A DNA stretch of 64,000 bases, taken from assembly GCF_900660635.1 (NCBI RefSeq), contig NZ_LR215031.1:434001-498000 (forward strand), read 5' to 3'. Numbering within the stretch: the first letter of the stretch is position 1; each line of letters starts with the position of its first letter. A program made the translations under genes and the position numbers. Source of the stretch: Mycoplasmopsis gallopavonis. GTDB taxonomy: Bacteria; Bacillota_I; Bacilli_A; Mycoplasmatales; Metamycoplasmataceae. Under the pieces are notes generated by a model. It did not search any database and was not told where the DNA came from. It worked only from the letters and a program-made list of their open reading frames with translations. This document shows positions 19,713 through 29,981 of this stretch, in pieces.

Positions 19713-20926
19713 TAGTTCACTCGATTTGTTGTAGTTTTGTCAAAGATATGAATTCTTGATTCAACAAATTCTAAATAAACATATGAATAAAGTTCATATT
19801 CGACATTATTTGATGCATTGACAATAAATTCAATTTCTTTATTTACTTTAACCGCTACTAATTGGTCTTTCCCGATTAATTCAATGTTAGCAATTTTTCC
19901 TTTAATTCGATTTTTACCAGGCTCAGTATGAATTAAAATATCTTCACTTCTAAAACCAACTACTAAATCTTGATTTTCTTTTAATTTAGCTTGAACTTCT
20001 AAATCACTTAATGGTAAATGAATATCTTGATCATTTGAAACGATTTTACCATCTGAAAACTTCGCATCAAAAGTATTCATAGTTGGTGAACCAATGAATT
20101 TAGCGACAAAAATATTTGCGGGTTTAAAATAAAGTTCTCTCCCTGTTCCACTTTGTTGGATTTGTCCATCATTAAAGACTACAATTTGATTTCCCATGGT
20201 CATCGCTTCAAGTTGATCATGAGTAACATAAATACTAGTTGTATTAAGCATACGGTGAATATTGACAATTTCTCTACGCATACTTTCTCTTAATTTTGCA
20301 TCAAGGTTTGAAAGTGGTTCATCCATTAAGAAAACAAGCGGTTTACGAGCGATAGCTCGACCAATTGCGACCCTTTGTCTTTGTCCACCAGAAAGATCTT
20401 TAGGTTTACGATATAAATATTCGTCAATTTTTAAAATCTTAGCAACATCTTTAACTCTACGATCGATGATATCTTTTCTTTCTTTGGCAATTTTTAATCC
20501 AAAAGAAATATTGTTATAAACATTCATGTGTGGATAAAGTGCATAAGATTGAAAGACCATTGCAATATTTCTCTCATTTGGTAGAAGGTTGTTATATCTT
20601 TTTGAGTTAAAAAGTAAATCTCCCTTAGTAATAGAGTTTAATCCGGCAATCATTCTCAATAAAGTTGTTTTACCACATCCAGAAGGTCCGAGAAAAATAC
20701 AAAAAGTTCCAGGTTTAATTTCTAAATTAATATCTTTTAAAGTGTACTTTTCATTTCCTTCATATTTTTTAGAAACATTAACAAGTTGAATATGAGCACC
20801 ATTTGCAGTATTGCTAATTTCTCCAACTTCTTGAATCATGCTTTCAATATCCAAAGTTTCAAAATCTTGAATAATCGCTTGATCTTCTTGATTAACAAGC
20901 TCTTTGTGTTTATTCTTTTTAAACAT
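19712..20926 (-). CDS. malK: maltodextrin ABC transporter ATPase (MalK/MsmK type)
   Basis: 404 aa. A short N-terminal extension (about 45 residues) precedes a CUT1 ATPase: Walker A G-P-S-G-C-G-K-T-T, Q-loop V-F-Q-S-Y-A-L-Y-P, signature L-S-G-G-Q-R-Q-R-V, Walker B L-V-F-L-M-D-E-P-L-S-N-L-D and switch H in Y-V-T-H-D-Q. The C-terminal regulatory TOBE-like domain is present (V-G-F-R-S-E-D-I). It powers sugar import through the MalF/MalG pair encoded just upstream. AAAGGAT precedes ATG 20926 and overlaps the end of malG. Confidence 0.9.
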   Translation of the reverse strand: MFKKNKHKELVNQEDQAIIQDFETLDIESMIQEVGEISNTANGAHIQLVNVSKKYEGNEKYTLKDINLEIKPGTFCIFLGPSGCGKTTLLRMIAGLNSITKGDLLFNSKRYNNLLPNERNIAMVFQSYALYPHMNVYNNISFGLKIAKERKDIIDRRVKDVAKILKIDEYLYRKPKDLSGGQRQRVAIGRAIARKPLVFLMDEPLSNLDAKLRESMRREIVNIHRMLNTTSIYVTHDQLEAMTMGNQIVVFNDGQIQQSGTGRELYFKPANIFVAKFIGSPTMNTFDAKFSDGKIVSNDQDIHLPLSDLEVQAKLKENQDLVVGFRSEDILIHTEPGKNRIKGKIANIELIGKDQLVAVKVNKEIEFIVNASNNVEYELYSYVYLEFVESRIHIFDKTTTNRVN

Positions 20927-20928
20927 AT

Positions 20929-21876
20929 TTATCCTTTCACCGCTCCATCACTAAGTCCACCAACAATGTATCTTTGTAGATACATAAAGAGAATAAAGGC
21001 TGGAATTGAAGCTAATAATGTTCCCATGGTATAAGCACCAGCTTGAACATCTTGTTGATTATTTAAGAATTTTTGTAGCCCAACAGCTAGTGTTCTAGTA
21101 TCATCGGAAACTAGAACAAATTGTGGCAAGATAACATCAGTAAATGGAATTAAAAATGATCAAAGAGCCACCATAACTAAAGCTGGTCTAATTACTGGTA
21201 CTAAAATTTTGAAAAAGAGTCCTCAGTTATTACATCCATCCACTTTCGCTGAATCATCAAGTTCTGCACTAACTGTATCTAAATAACTTTTGACCATAAA
21301 AGTGTTTCCTGCAATTGCTCCACCTGCATAAATAATCACAAGCATAGTCACTGGTGGAATTCCTGCTTCTCCACCCATTGTCACAAGAATATAAAGAACA
21401 ATAAGTGAAGAAGTTGCAGGTATCATTTGAACAAGCATAATTACAGTTAATGAGTATTTTGAACCAGCAAATTTAAATCTTGAATAAGCATAAGCATTAA
21501 GTGCAACTGTTACAGTTGAAATTAAAGAAGTTAAAATCGCTATATAAAGTGTATTACCGTATCATGTGGTAAATAAACTTTGCGGACTATTAAATAAGTA
21601 ATTTAAATTGTCAAATCCAAATTTAAATGGTGTTACTGTTACAAACCGTGGGTTTGAAGTGTTAAATGAAGACACAATTAACGAAATAATCGGAAAAAGA
21701 ATGATTAAAGATCATACAATCAAAATAAAATAATTGAAAAATAATCAAATCATTTCAAGTGGTGTCGGAGGTTTTGAATCTGATTCATTAAATTTTAAAC
21801 GCTTAGGTTCTAAACGCTTTTGTGAAATTTTGACATTATCGAAAGTGCGTTGATAAAAATTGTTCTTAAACATCAT
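20929..21876 (-). CDS. malG: maltodextrin ABC transporter permease (MalG type)
   Basis: 315 aa, a family-typical length, with six TM segments. The EAA loop is A-E-L-D-D-S-A-K-V-D-G-C-N-N-W, which contacts the ATPase, and the protein ends G-G-L-S-D-G-A-V-K-G, the classic MalG tail. The first ATG (21876) overlaps the malF stop as TAATG; a second ATG follows immediately and is an alternative start. Three TGA codons read as Trp. Confidence 0.9.
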
Positions 21877-24800
21877 TAATCCCTCCTTGACATTGATTTA
21901 ATAAACCCTCTGGCCGCAAGTCCAATGCTAAATAATGAAGCAAGAGTAGCAAGTGCAGCTCCGAAAGCTTGGTTACCGTCAATTTTGACAGTTCCATTAG
22001 TTAATTTATAAACTCATGAAATAATGATATCAGTTGAGGCTTCTCCAAATGTTGTTGAGTAAGCATATGAAGGTCCACCACCTGTGAAAATAGAAATTGT
22101 TGTGAAATTATTAAAGGCAGCCACAAATTGTCCAATTAACATCGGAGCAATTGCAAGTAAAAGTGAAGGTAAAGTAAGATATCAGAAAAGATGTTTACCT
22201 TTCGCTCCATCAACAGAACCAGCTTCATAAATATCTTTTGGTATTGATTGTAAATTACCTGTTACTAGCATAAAAATTCAAGCGTATCCAATTCAAGTTT
22301 GAACAAGAATTACTAAAATTCTAGCTGTTCCAATTTCTTGCAATCATGAGCGAGGATTCATTCCAAAAAGTTTACCTAAAATAAAGTTAATTAAACCTGT
22401 TTCACCAGAAGCAAACATATTCTTGATAAATCCAAGAGTTACAAAGGCTGGAATTGCTCATGGTAGAATAAAAATTAATCTAAAGAATTTCTTACCTTTA
22501 AGTCTTGAATTATTAGTTAAAATAGCAATTAAGATTCCTAAACAAATAGGTAAAACTGTTGAAGCAAATGTTCAAATTAAAGTTCAAGTCATAACATTTC
22601 CAATTGAACTTAATAAGTTTGCATTTCTAAAAATTCATCATTTTCCTCATTGTTGTAAACCAACTCAACTCACTGATTGAGTTGGTGCTTGGTGGTTGAA
22701 ACCAAAATTAGTAAATGAAAGTAAAATTGAAGTTACAACTGGAGAAACAACAATAAAGACCATAAGCACTCAACCAAAAATTGAAATCATTCATGGGAAT
22801 CCAGAAGTTTGCATTCATCTTTTGGTATGGCTTCATCTACTTGGTCTTGAGCCTTGATAAAGGCTTTTAGCAACCCTATATGCACCAATTGACGATACAA
22901 CCAAATAAATGATTGAAATAATTAAAACAATAACTGACACAACACCACCAAAAAGATAGTACCGTGCATCAGGGAATGAACCAGGTTCTGTAACAAATTT
23001 ATGGTATCCTAAATCACTAAATCCAAAAATACCATCCATTTTACCTCAATAAGCTCCAAGTGCAAATGGCACAAAAGCACTTCATACTAAAATTGAAAAG
23101 AGAACCATTAAAATTCCTTTAGCATATTGTTTAAAAAGAACTAATTCTGGTAAACCAGGTAAAACTAATCCCATAAAACTTGCTAGAAACTTTATGTTTC
23201 TAAAAGTTTCAACTGGAATAGTTTTTTGAGCTTCATTAATTTTACTTTCGTAGATTTTCTTATTAATTTTTTGCTCATTTGATTTACGAATAAATAATGT
23301 TCGTAAAATGCTTTTATTACGTAAAACTTTTGATTGTAATTTAACTGTATACTTGGCTTCTTTAGCCTTGATTTTATATTCAATTTTCTTATTAGCAAAG
23401 GCTTGTTTTGAAATTTCTTTTGCTTTGATTTTTGCTTGCAAGCTATTTAAATTTGCTTGATATTCTTTCGAAATACGATCAAATTCAGCTTTTGCAAATT
23501 TCTTTTCTTGATCAATTTCGCCATTTTGTTTTAAAATTGCTAATTCTGTTTGAGCTTGAATTTTTTCAACTAAAAACTTGTGCCGAGTTTTATAAGCGTC
23601 AATAAATCAATCTTTATTTGCTTTAGCTTGTTCAAATTTAAAATCTGCTTCATAACTATAATTTTGATAGGTCTTGGCAATTTGTTCTAAATATTGAGAT
23701 TTTCAAAGTGCTAAGGCTTCTTTTCTCACTCCAAGGAGATTCAAACATGAGAAAAAGTGTTTCATCGCAATTTGATAAAGAACTAATTTTTGACCTTCAA
23801 ATTTTAGTGATTTTGCAATTTTTAAAAGATTATCTTTCTTTTCTTGAAGCTCTTTATATGAAAGATGATTCATGCCAAAATCTGGAAGTTCGAATTTCAA
23901 ACCTTCTTTTTGTAAAAAGTTCAAAAAGTCTTTAATATTGCGAATTTCAAACTTTAAAATTTGAATTTGTTTGTACTGAGCAAAAAGGTGACGAAGTTCT
24001 TTTCGTCTATTTAAACCTTTTAGTTTAATTTGTTGAACAATCTTTTGATTGTGTTTTTCGTTTTTTAAGATTGTTTCTTTATGTAATTTAATTTTTGATA
24101 AAGCTTCATCTTTATATTCAATTGCACGTAATTTATTTTGTTCTGTTTTTAAATTAAATTCATTTTCAAGCTCCACAATTTTTTGTTTAGCTAATAAAAT
24201 GATATTTGCACGTTCTTTTCGATAAAGCTCATGTTGTAATTTTTTTGTTTGTTGGTATTTTTTGATTAATCGATCTTTTTCGGCAAGCATTTTAAGTCTT
24301 TTAGCTTCTAATTTACTATAAAACTCTTGTAAAAATTTACCTGGATCAGGATGTTTTTCTAAAAAAGAGATTTCTTCACTCACAAGATATTTTTTAAGCT
24401 TATTAAAATTAAATTCTAAATCATCAAATTTTCTAAGATATGTTAAAAGTGCATTAAATAAACAATATTTTTGGAACATTTTTGCTTCTGAAGCATTCAT
24501 TGTTGATTCCAATTTCTCAATATTAGCGAGTTTATCGTTTAAATTATCACCAGAATTTTCAAGTGAATAAATAAAATCTTTAACATATTTCTTATTATTA
24601 CGTTTTGTAGTTTTTAATTTCTTTAATTCAAATTCAAGTAAAGATTCAATCTTATTAACAAAAGATAATTTTTTGATTGAATCTTTATAAACTTTTATTT
24701 TATTTTGATAAGCAACTTGATGACTATTAAGTTCTCTTTTTAAATTATCTTGAATCTTGGTTTTAGCTCGTAAAAATAAATCTTTATCAATATTATTTCG

Positions 24801-24935
24801 GGTTTTTAAGTTATCAGATAAACGGGTAAAAACATTATTAACTTGATGTTTATAAGCTTTGAGATTATTACTAGTTTCTGGTAATTTTGCATCAAAAGCT
24901 TCCCCGTATCAATTATATAATTTCAGTTTTTCCAT
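21876..24935 (-). CDS. malF: maltodextrin ABC permease (MalF type) with giant N-terminal extension
   Basis: 1019 aa; sugar permeases of this type are usually 290-520 aa. Residues 1 to about 570 are a highly charged Lys/Glu/Gln-rich stretch with strong coiled-coil character (many K-E-x-x-K and L-x-x-K repeats). The permease proper starts near F-L-A-S-F-M-G-L-V-L-P and has the EAA loop D-I-Y-E-A-G-S-V-D-G-A-K-G (about residue 905) and the end A-A-R-G-F-I-K-S-M. ATG 24935 lies 2 nt before the upstream stop, with GAGG as ribosome site. The reading frame is continuous through several TGA codons. The extension would lie in the cytosol. Confidence 0.85.
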
Positions 24936-24937
24936 TC

Positions 24938-25459
24938 TTACCTCGCTTTTCCTTTATGAATGACAAATCACTCATAATAATGTGCTTTACGTTGCATTCA
25001 ATAAATGATAGTCATATAGATTAAAACAAACACAATTAATCAACTAATAATTGATAAACAAATTCCTACTCCTAGTTGAATGCTAGTTAAAATTGCAACA
25101 TCTTTAAAAAAAGGTATGAAACTAAAAGTGATAAAAATAACAATTCAACTAAAAAAGAATAAGTATCCTGCTTTTAATTTTTTAATAATAAAAATTAAAT
25201 AAACAAGAAAAAAGAGAACCACTAAAGTATTAGCTATATAAGAAAGTAGAGTTAACTTTTCTAAATTTTGTACTTCTTGATTCTCTTTAATATTGTTTGG
25301 ATTAATTCCGTTTGCTTTTAAATATTGTTCACTAACTCCAATTGTGAAAGGAATTAGAACTCAAATAAGTAAAAGTAAAGTCATTAATGCGAGTAAACTA
25401 ATCAAAATATAAAATTGATTTTTTGAAATGTGTGTTTTATATTTTTGATAATAAGGCAT
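24938..25459 (-). CDS. small membrane protein of the maltodextrin operon
   Basis: 173 aa with four hydrophobic segments, starting M-P-Y-Y-Q-K-Y. The ribosome site is weak. The ATG lies 6 nt after the stop of the interrupted binding-lipoprotein gene and its stop overlaps the malF ribosome site. It was translated as part of the operon and is probably now affected by the upstream IS. Not recognised. Confidence 0.75.
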
Positions 25460-25995
25460 AAAAGTTTATTCACTTCAAACAATGAAGTATTTTTGATCTC
25501 CTGTTAATGCTTTTAATTTATTACTCATATTGTCACTTAATCTTTTTTCAAGAGCAGCAATAAAGTCAGCTTCTGTTCTTACATTTGCATTTTGTGCAAT
25601 TGATTTAAAGACTTCATTTGCTCCAAATGTTTTTCCGTTTCATGTTTCTCAAACATTACCAAATTGTGGGTTTGAAACACCAGGTCTTGTTGCTTGTGTT
25701 TTGAAGATTCCAAGTCCACCATTTGCGATTGTTTTTCTTGATGTTAAAACATCAAAAACTTTACTAATAACACTTGTGCTATCTGCAGCATTAATTTTCT
25801 CTGCAACTTGGGCAAATGTTTTATTTGAATCTTCACCATTAGCTTTTTTAAATTTACCTGTTTGTAAGTAGTGTTTTGCAAACGCCCTTACATATGCATT
25901 GTTAAGGTAATATTGCATATGTCCTTTAAATGCTTTAAGAATAACTTCATCACTTGCTGCATTACGAGCTGTTTCTTTAACAAATGCAAGTGCTT

Positions 25996-27263
25996 TAAAC
26001 TAGGACAGAAAAAATTAACAATTTATTAAATTGGATAGCTCCATACTATATTCGTATGGGGTTTTTCAATTCAAACATGATTGAATTCTAAATTTATTGT
26101 ATCAATGAACATAATTAGATATCACTTTTTCTAGTTCACTCAAAGTCATAGCTTTGATATTTAAATCTCTAATTAATTCAGTTTTTAAATTTGAAAATCA
26201 ATATTCCACAACTCTATTATCTAAACTATTTCCTACTTTTGAAAGTGAAATTATTCCACCTTTATTTTGAATAAAACGAGAAAAATCATCAGATGTATAA
26301 GTTGAGCAATGATCTGAATGTAGTATAAAACTTTTTTCAAAATCAACATTTTCAAATGTTTTGTAAATTAATTTTGAATCATTAAATTTGGAAAGAGAAA
26401 AACTAATTATTTCTTTAGTTTTATGTTTAATCACTACTGAAAGATAAACATTATTGTTTATCGCATCTTTTGTCGCTGGGAGATATGTTACATCAGTAGC
26501 ATATATATTTCTGTTATATACATCGTTATAATCTCTATTCACAATGTTTTCTTTTATGACAGATGTGTTCTTTACTTCTTTTAATTTTTTTCTTTTTCTG
26601 ATATTGCAAAATAAACCTAAGGCATTCATATATCTTCCTAGAGTTCTTTCGTTTATGTCTATTTTATAGTGCTTTAAGATAAAATATTTTAATTTTTGTC
26701 TACCATATTTAGATCTATTTTGTTTAAATGAATCAATAATCAAGTCTTGGTACTTTATTTTTCTGGATTTAATTCTAGGAGCAAAATTATTTCTTTTATG
26801 TTTGGATATTGTTTGTCTACAAAGATACAACAAAATAGCAAGTTTATACGAAGCCATATTAATATTTGATGCCTCTTGAACTTTCTCTGTTTTAAATTTA
26901 TCTCTTGTAATTTCTCTATATCTTTTTGCAATTTCAATTAAATCTTCTCGTGTAAAAATGTCTCAATTTATATCTTGTTCTTTCACTTTTCTTGACCTAC
27001 CACTTCCAGGCTTTCTTGGTTTTTTATTCATATTACAATTATAATGTTTTAATATTCCTCGTAATCTTGCTTTCACATATTTATCTTTTGCTTTTGCACC
27101 ATATTTATACATAAGTTCAATTGCATACTTTTTGCCTAATTGAAAAAATGTATTATAAATTTCTTTTTCTTGTTCTTCTGTAAAATGTTTACCCATTTTT
27201 TCTCCTTTAAAAATATAAAAAATTAACATTCGAAGGAATGTTAATTTTTATTGTCCTAGTTTA
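25996..27263 (-). mobile_element. IS3-family element, type C copy 2
   Basis: 1268 bp, with no difference from copy C1 (8164-9431) that I noticed. The terminal repeats start TAAACTAGGACA and are flanked by a perfect CTT duplication (25993-25995 and 27264-27266). The orientation is the same as the host gene it disrupts, so the element's own promoter could drive downstream malF-malG-malK. Confidence 0.95.
26015..27196 (-). CDS. IS3-family transposase, type C copy 2
   Basis: 393 aa, the same protein as at 8183-9364, with intact DDE residues, ribosome site and frame. Confidence 0.93.
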
Positions 27264-29326
27264 CTTGGGTTGCTTTTTGATCAACTAAACTTTGAAGTTC
27301 AGCTTGAGCTGCTTCTTTTGTTGCAGGATCAAAAAGTTTAACAGCAATTGCTACTAATTGAGCTAAAAAGTCAGCGGCAGAATTACCATTTACACCTCAA
27401 ATTTCCTTTTCTAATTTTCTAAGGTGTCATTCTGTTTGATTTTCTCTTAAACTTGCATATTTGTCAAGAACACTTTGATCTGCGACTAATAAATTAGGAT
27501 TTAATACACAACCAAGTGAACCTAATAATTTTGTAGCTTCCTCGCTATTTAATGAACCATTATACATAGCTGCTAACGAATTTTGTAAAGCAAGAGCAGG
27601 TTGAAGTACTTCTTTAAGTTGACCAATTACTAAATCTGATTTATCAGGTAAAGGTGCTAAGAACTCATTAGCTTGAAGATAATTTTGTTCAGCTAATGGA
27701 TTTGCATCTGTCGAAATTAATCAACCATTTCCAGAAGTTGCTTTGCTAGCTGCATCATATGCTTGAACAGATTCTAAATATTTATCTTTAAGTGCCTTAG
27801 CATTAGCATATCCAAGTTCAACTGCAAAATTTTGAATTTCAACATTTTGAGTTAAAGAAGAACTTGAAACATCCGCTTTTAAAGCGTCTTGTAAACTTTC
27901 TAAGAAAGGAACTTTAGTATCTGCTTTAAAGTATGCGTTTGAAGCTTCTGGTGAATAAATTGCTAGAAGTAAAGATTTAATAGCGTCTTTTCTTTCTTCT
28001 TGGTTAGGATAGTATTTGCTTGATGTATTTCTAATGTTAATTGAATAAGTTCATGAACCTGGTGCTTGTAAATATTCAACACCATCTTTAACATTTGGAA
28101 CTGCAAAAATTGATTTTACTCCACCATTTTTAAAGGCGTTTTGTAATTCTCATGTTCCTAAAATTGTATAGTTAAGTTTTCCTTCTTTGAAGAATGAATA
28201 AATTTGATTGTTAAATTGTCCACCATCTGACTGTAAAGCAATTTCTAATGAACCTCTTTTAATTCCTTTTTGTCCTCATGGTGATTGGGCATATTGTTCA
28301 TCAGTCATTTTATAAACTGCGTTTCAAATTTGATAACTCATTCGAGCCGCAATATCAATTCCAGGTTTGAAAGCTGCATAATTTTCATCAGTTTCAACCC
28401 ATCCTGAAGCACCTTGATTTGTTTCAACATTTGGATACACACTCTTATTCATATAGTAAGCAACATTTTTTTCAGGTGTTTCAATATTTTTAAAGTGTCC
28501 ACCTAAAATTCCATTTCCAAATCAAAAGTTTTGGTAGTAGAATAATCCCTTACCATTTGCTACAATTTCTTCTAATGAATTGTTTTCAGGTTTTAATAAA
28601 TCTTTTTTAGCTTCTTGTTCTGTTAAGTTTGAGGCAAGAACAATCCCTTCTTGATTGTGTCTTAAAGCGATAAATCTTTTTTCAAGAACAGTTTTACCGT
28701 CTTTTCGAGTTGTTCCAATAAAGTTACCATAATCTAAAAGAGCTTGTTTTTGAGCATCTGAAATATGGTAAGTAGTTACTAATGAATTTAAAAGTGAAGG
28801 ATCTCATTGGTTAATATCTGAAATCATATTTTTTTCAGCAAGTGAAGTTGCACGATCTGAAGGAGCATAGAATAAATCAGGTGATTGTTTAAAATCAAGT
28901 GCACCAGCATTTGAAGCTGTATCAATAATATCAAAAACTCCCTTTTCAATTTTAGAAATTCTATATCCTTTTTTGAAAGCAGGTGTCTTTTTGAAAAGTG
29001 CAAAAGCATTTTTATACATAGTTTGTTGTGCACCATCAACATTAATTACAAGAATTTTATCTTGCGGTGTATTTGAGTTTGCAAAGACATCATCAATATT
29101 TTCGTTTAAGTATGATTTAATAGTTCCATCTTCATTTTTATAAACTCTTGAAGCTGTAAAGAATGTTTCTGCTTTTTCGTTTTTTGAAGCATCCTTGCCA
29201 TCCCCTGGATTTGAAGCGTTTGAACCACAAGAAGCCGCAAGTTGTGAAAGACCTACAATGCTTCCTGAAAGAAGAACAAGGCTTGATAATAATTTTTTTG
29301 TCATATTTATCTCCTTGGAGTTAAAA

Positions 29327-29779
29327 TTATTCAAAAGCTAATTCATTTTTAGCGTACGCTACACAAAATACAATAATTGTAATTGGTGTAAAAACATAAA
29401 ATAAAGCAAAAAGAGTACCCAGAATAGAAATTCATTTATTAAACTCTGTTTTATTTAAAATATAATAAACATGAATTACTAAAATTAAATTGGCAAAATA
29501 AGTGACAAACACTAAACAAATTAAAATTTTAATTGCAATGTTTTGTTGTAAAAGCAAAATGATTTGATTTCAAAAAACTTGATTGCTTTCTTGGTTTCAA
29601 GTGATCTTCAAAAGATAAATTAATAATGCCTGTACAAGAAAAGCAATAATATTGTTAAAAACCAAAAACATATATTCTAATATTTTTGGTTTAGTTTTTC
29701 TTTCTAACGGTCATTTTCCAAAAAATGCTCATTGTAGTTTAGTTTTTAGTGGTATTTTTTTAACTTTATATTGTTTCAT
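29327..29779 (-). CDS. small membrane protein, first gene of the maltodextrin operon
   Basis: 150 aa with three hydrophobic segments (about 36-55, 73-100 and 120-143). ATG 29779 has TAGGAG at good spacing. The next gene, the binding lipoprotein, starts 22 nt after its stop. TGA encodes several Trp. No family recognised; the three small membrane proteins of this operon (here, 24938 and 19026) may be accessory subunits. Confidence 0.75.
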
Positions 29780-29845
29780 AACTCCTACTCTAATTATATT
29801 TATAATAATAGCTTATCATTAACCCTTTTTATTTTCTTGTCTATG

Positions 29846-29880
29846 TACATAAATAGTATAGCTTGCACCGTCAAGTACTA
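29846..29880 (-). promoter_or_regulatory. putative promoter and operator of the maltodextrin operon
   Basis: -35 TTGACG (29869-29874), 17-bp spacer, -10 TATGTA (29846-29851) on the minus strand. An imperfect inverted repeat, AGTACTTG ... CAAGctaTACT, covers the -35 and the spacer, in the place where a repressor would bind. The start would lie about 60 bases before the first ATG. A TATAAT nearer the gene is an alternative. Confidence 0.35.
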
Positions 29881-29911
29881 CTTTAATTTATTTTTATTCA
29901 AAAAGATAAAA

Positions 29912-29960
29912 AAATGACTATAAATCTCTCAAAAATAAGAGTTTTATAGTCATTTTTAGT
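29912..29960 (-). terminator. terminator of the amylase gene
   Basis: A long perfect stem, AATGACTATAAA / TTTATAGTCATT, with T run on the minus strand, about 20 bases after the amylase stop. Confidence 0.85.
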
Positions 29961-29981
29961 TTTTTAGTTAGAAAAATAGTT

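Larger units (their letters stand above)
25466..29304 (-). pseudogene. sugar-binding lipoprotein of the maltodextrin transporter, cut by an IS
   Basis: ATG 29304 (AAGGAG upstream) begins a lipoprotein signal with lipobox L-A-A-S-C. The frame is open for about 682 codons and stops at a TAG inside the inverted repeat of IS copy C2. Coding resumes at 25995 (K-A-L-A-F-V-K) and runs to TAA 25466, giving 176 more residues. Removing the IS plus one CTT (1271 bp) joins the two in frame to an 855-aa protein. Long solute-binding proteins of this kind deliver sugars to MalFG in mycoplasmas. The truncated form could still be secreted but lacks the C-terminal fifth. Confidence 0.85.

Noticed and set aside
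20262-21034. Plus-strand open frames opposite malK
   Set aside because: Antisense shadows of conserved coding sequence without ribosome sites.
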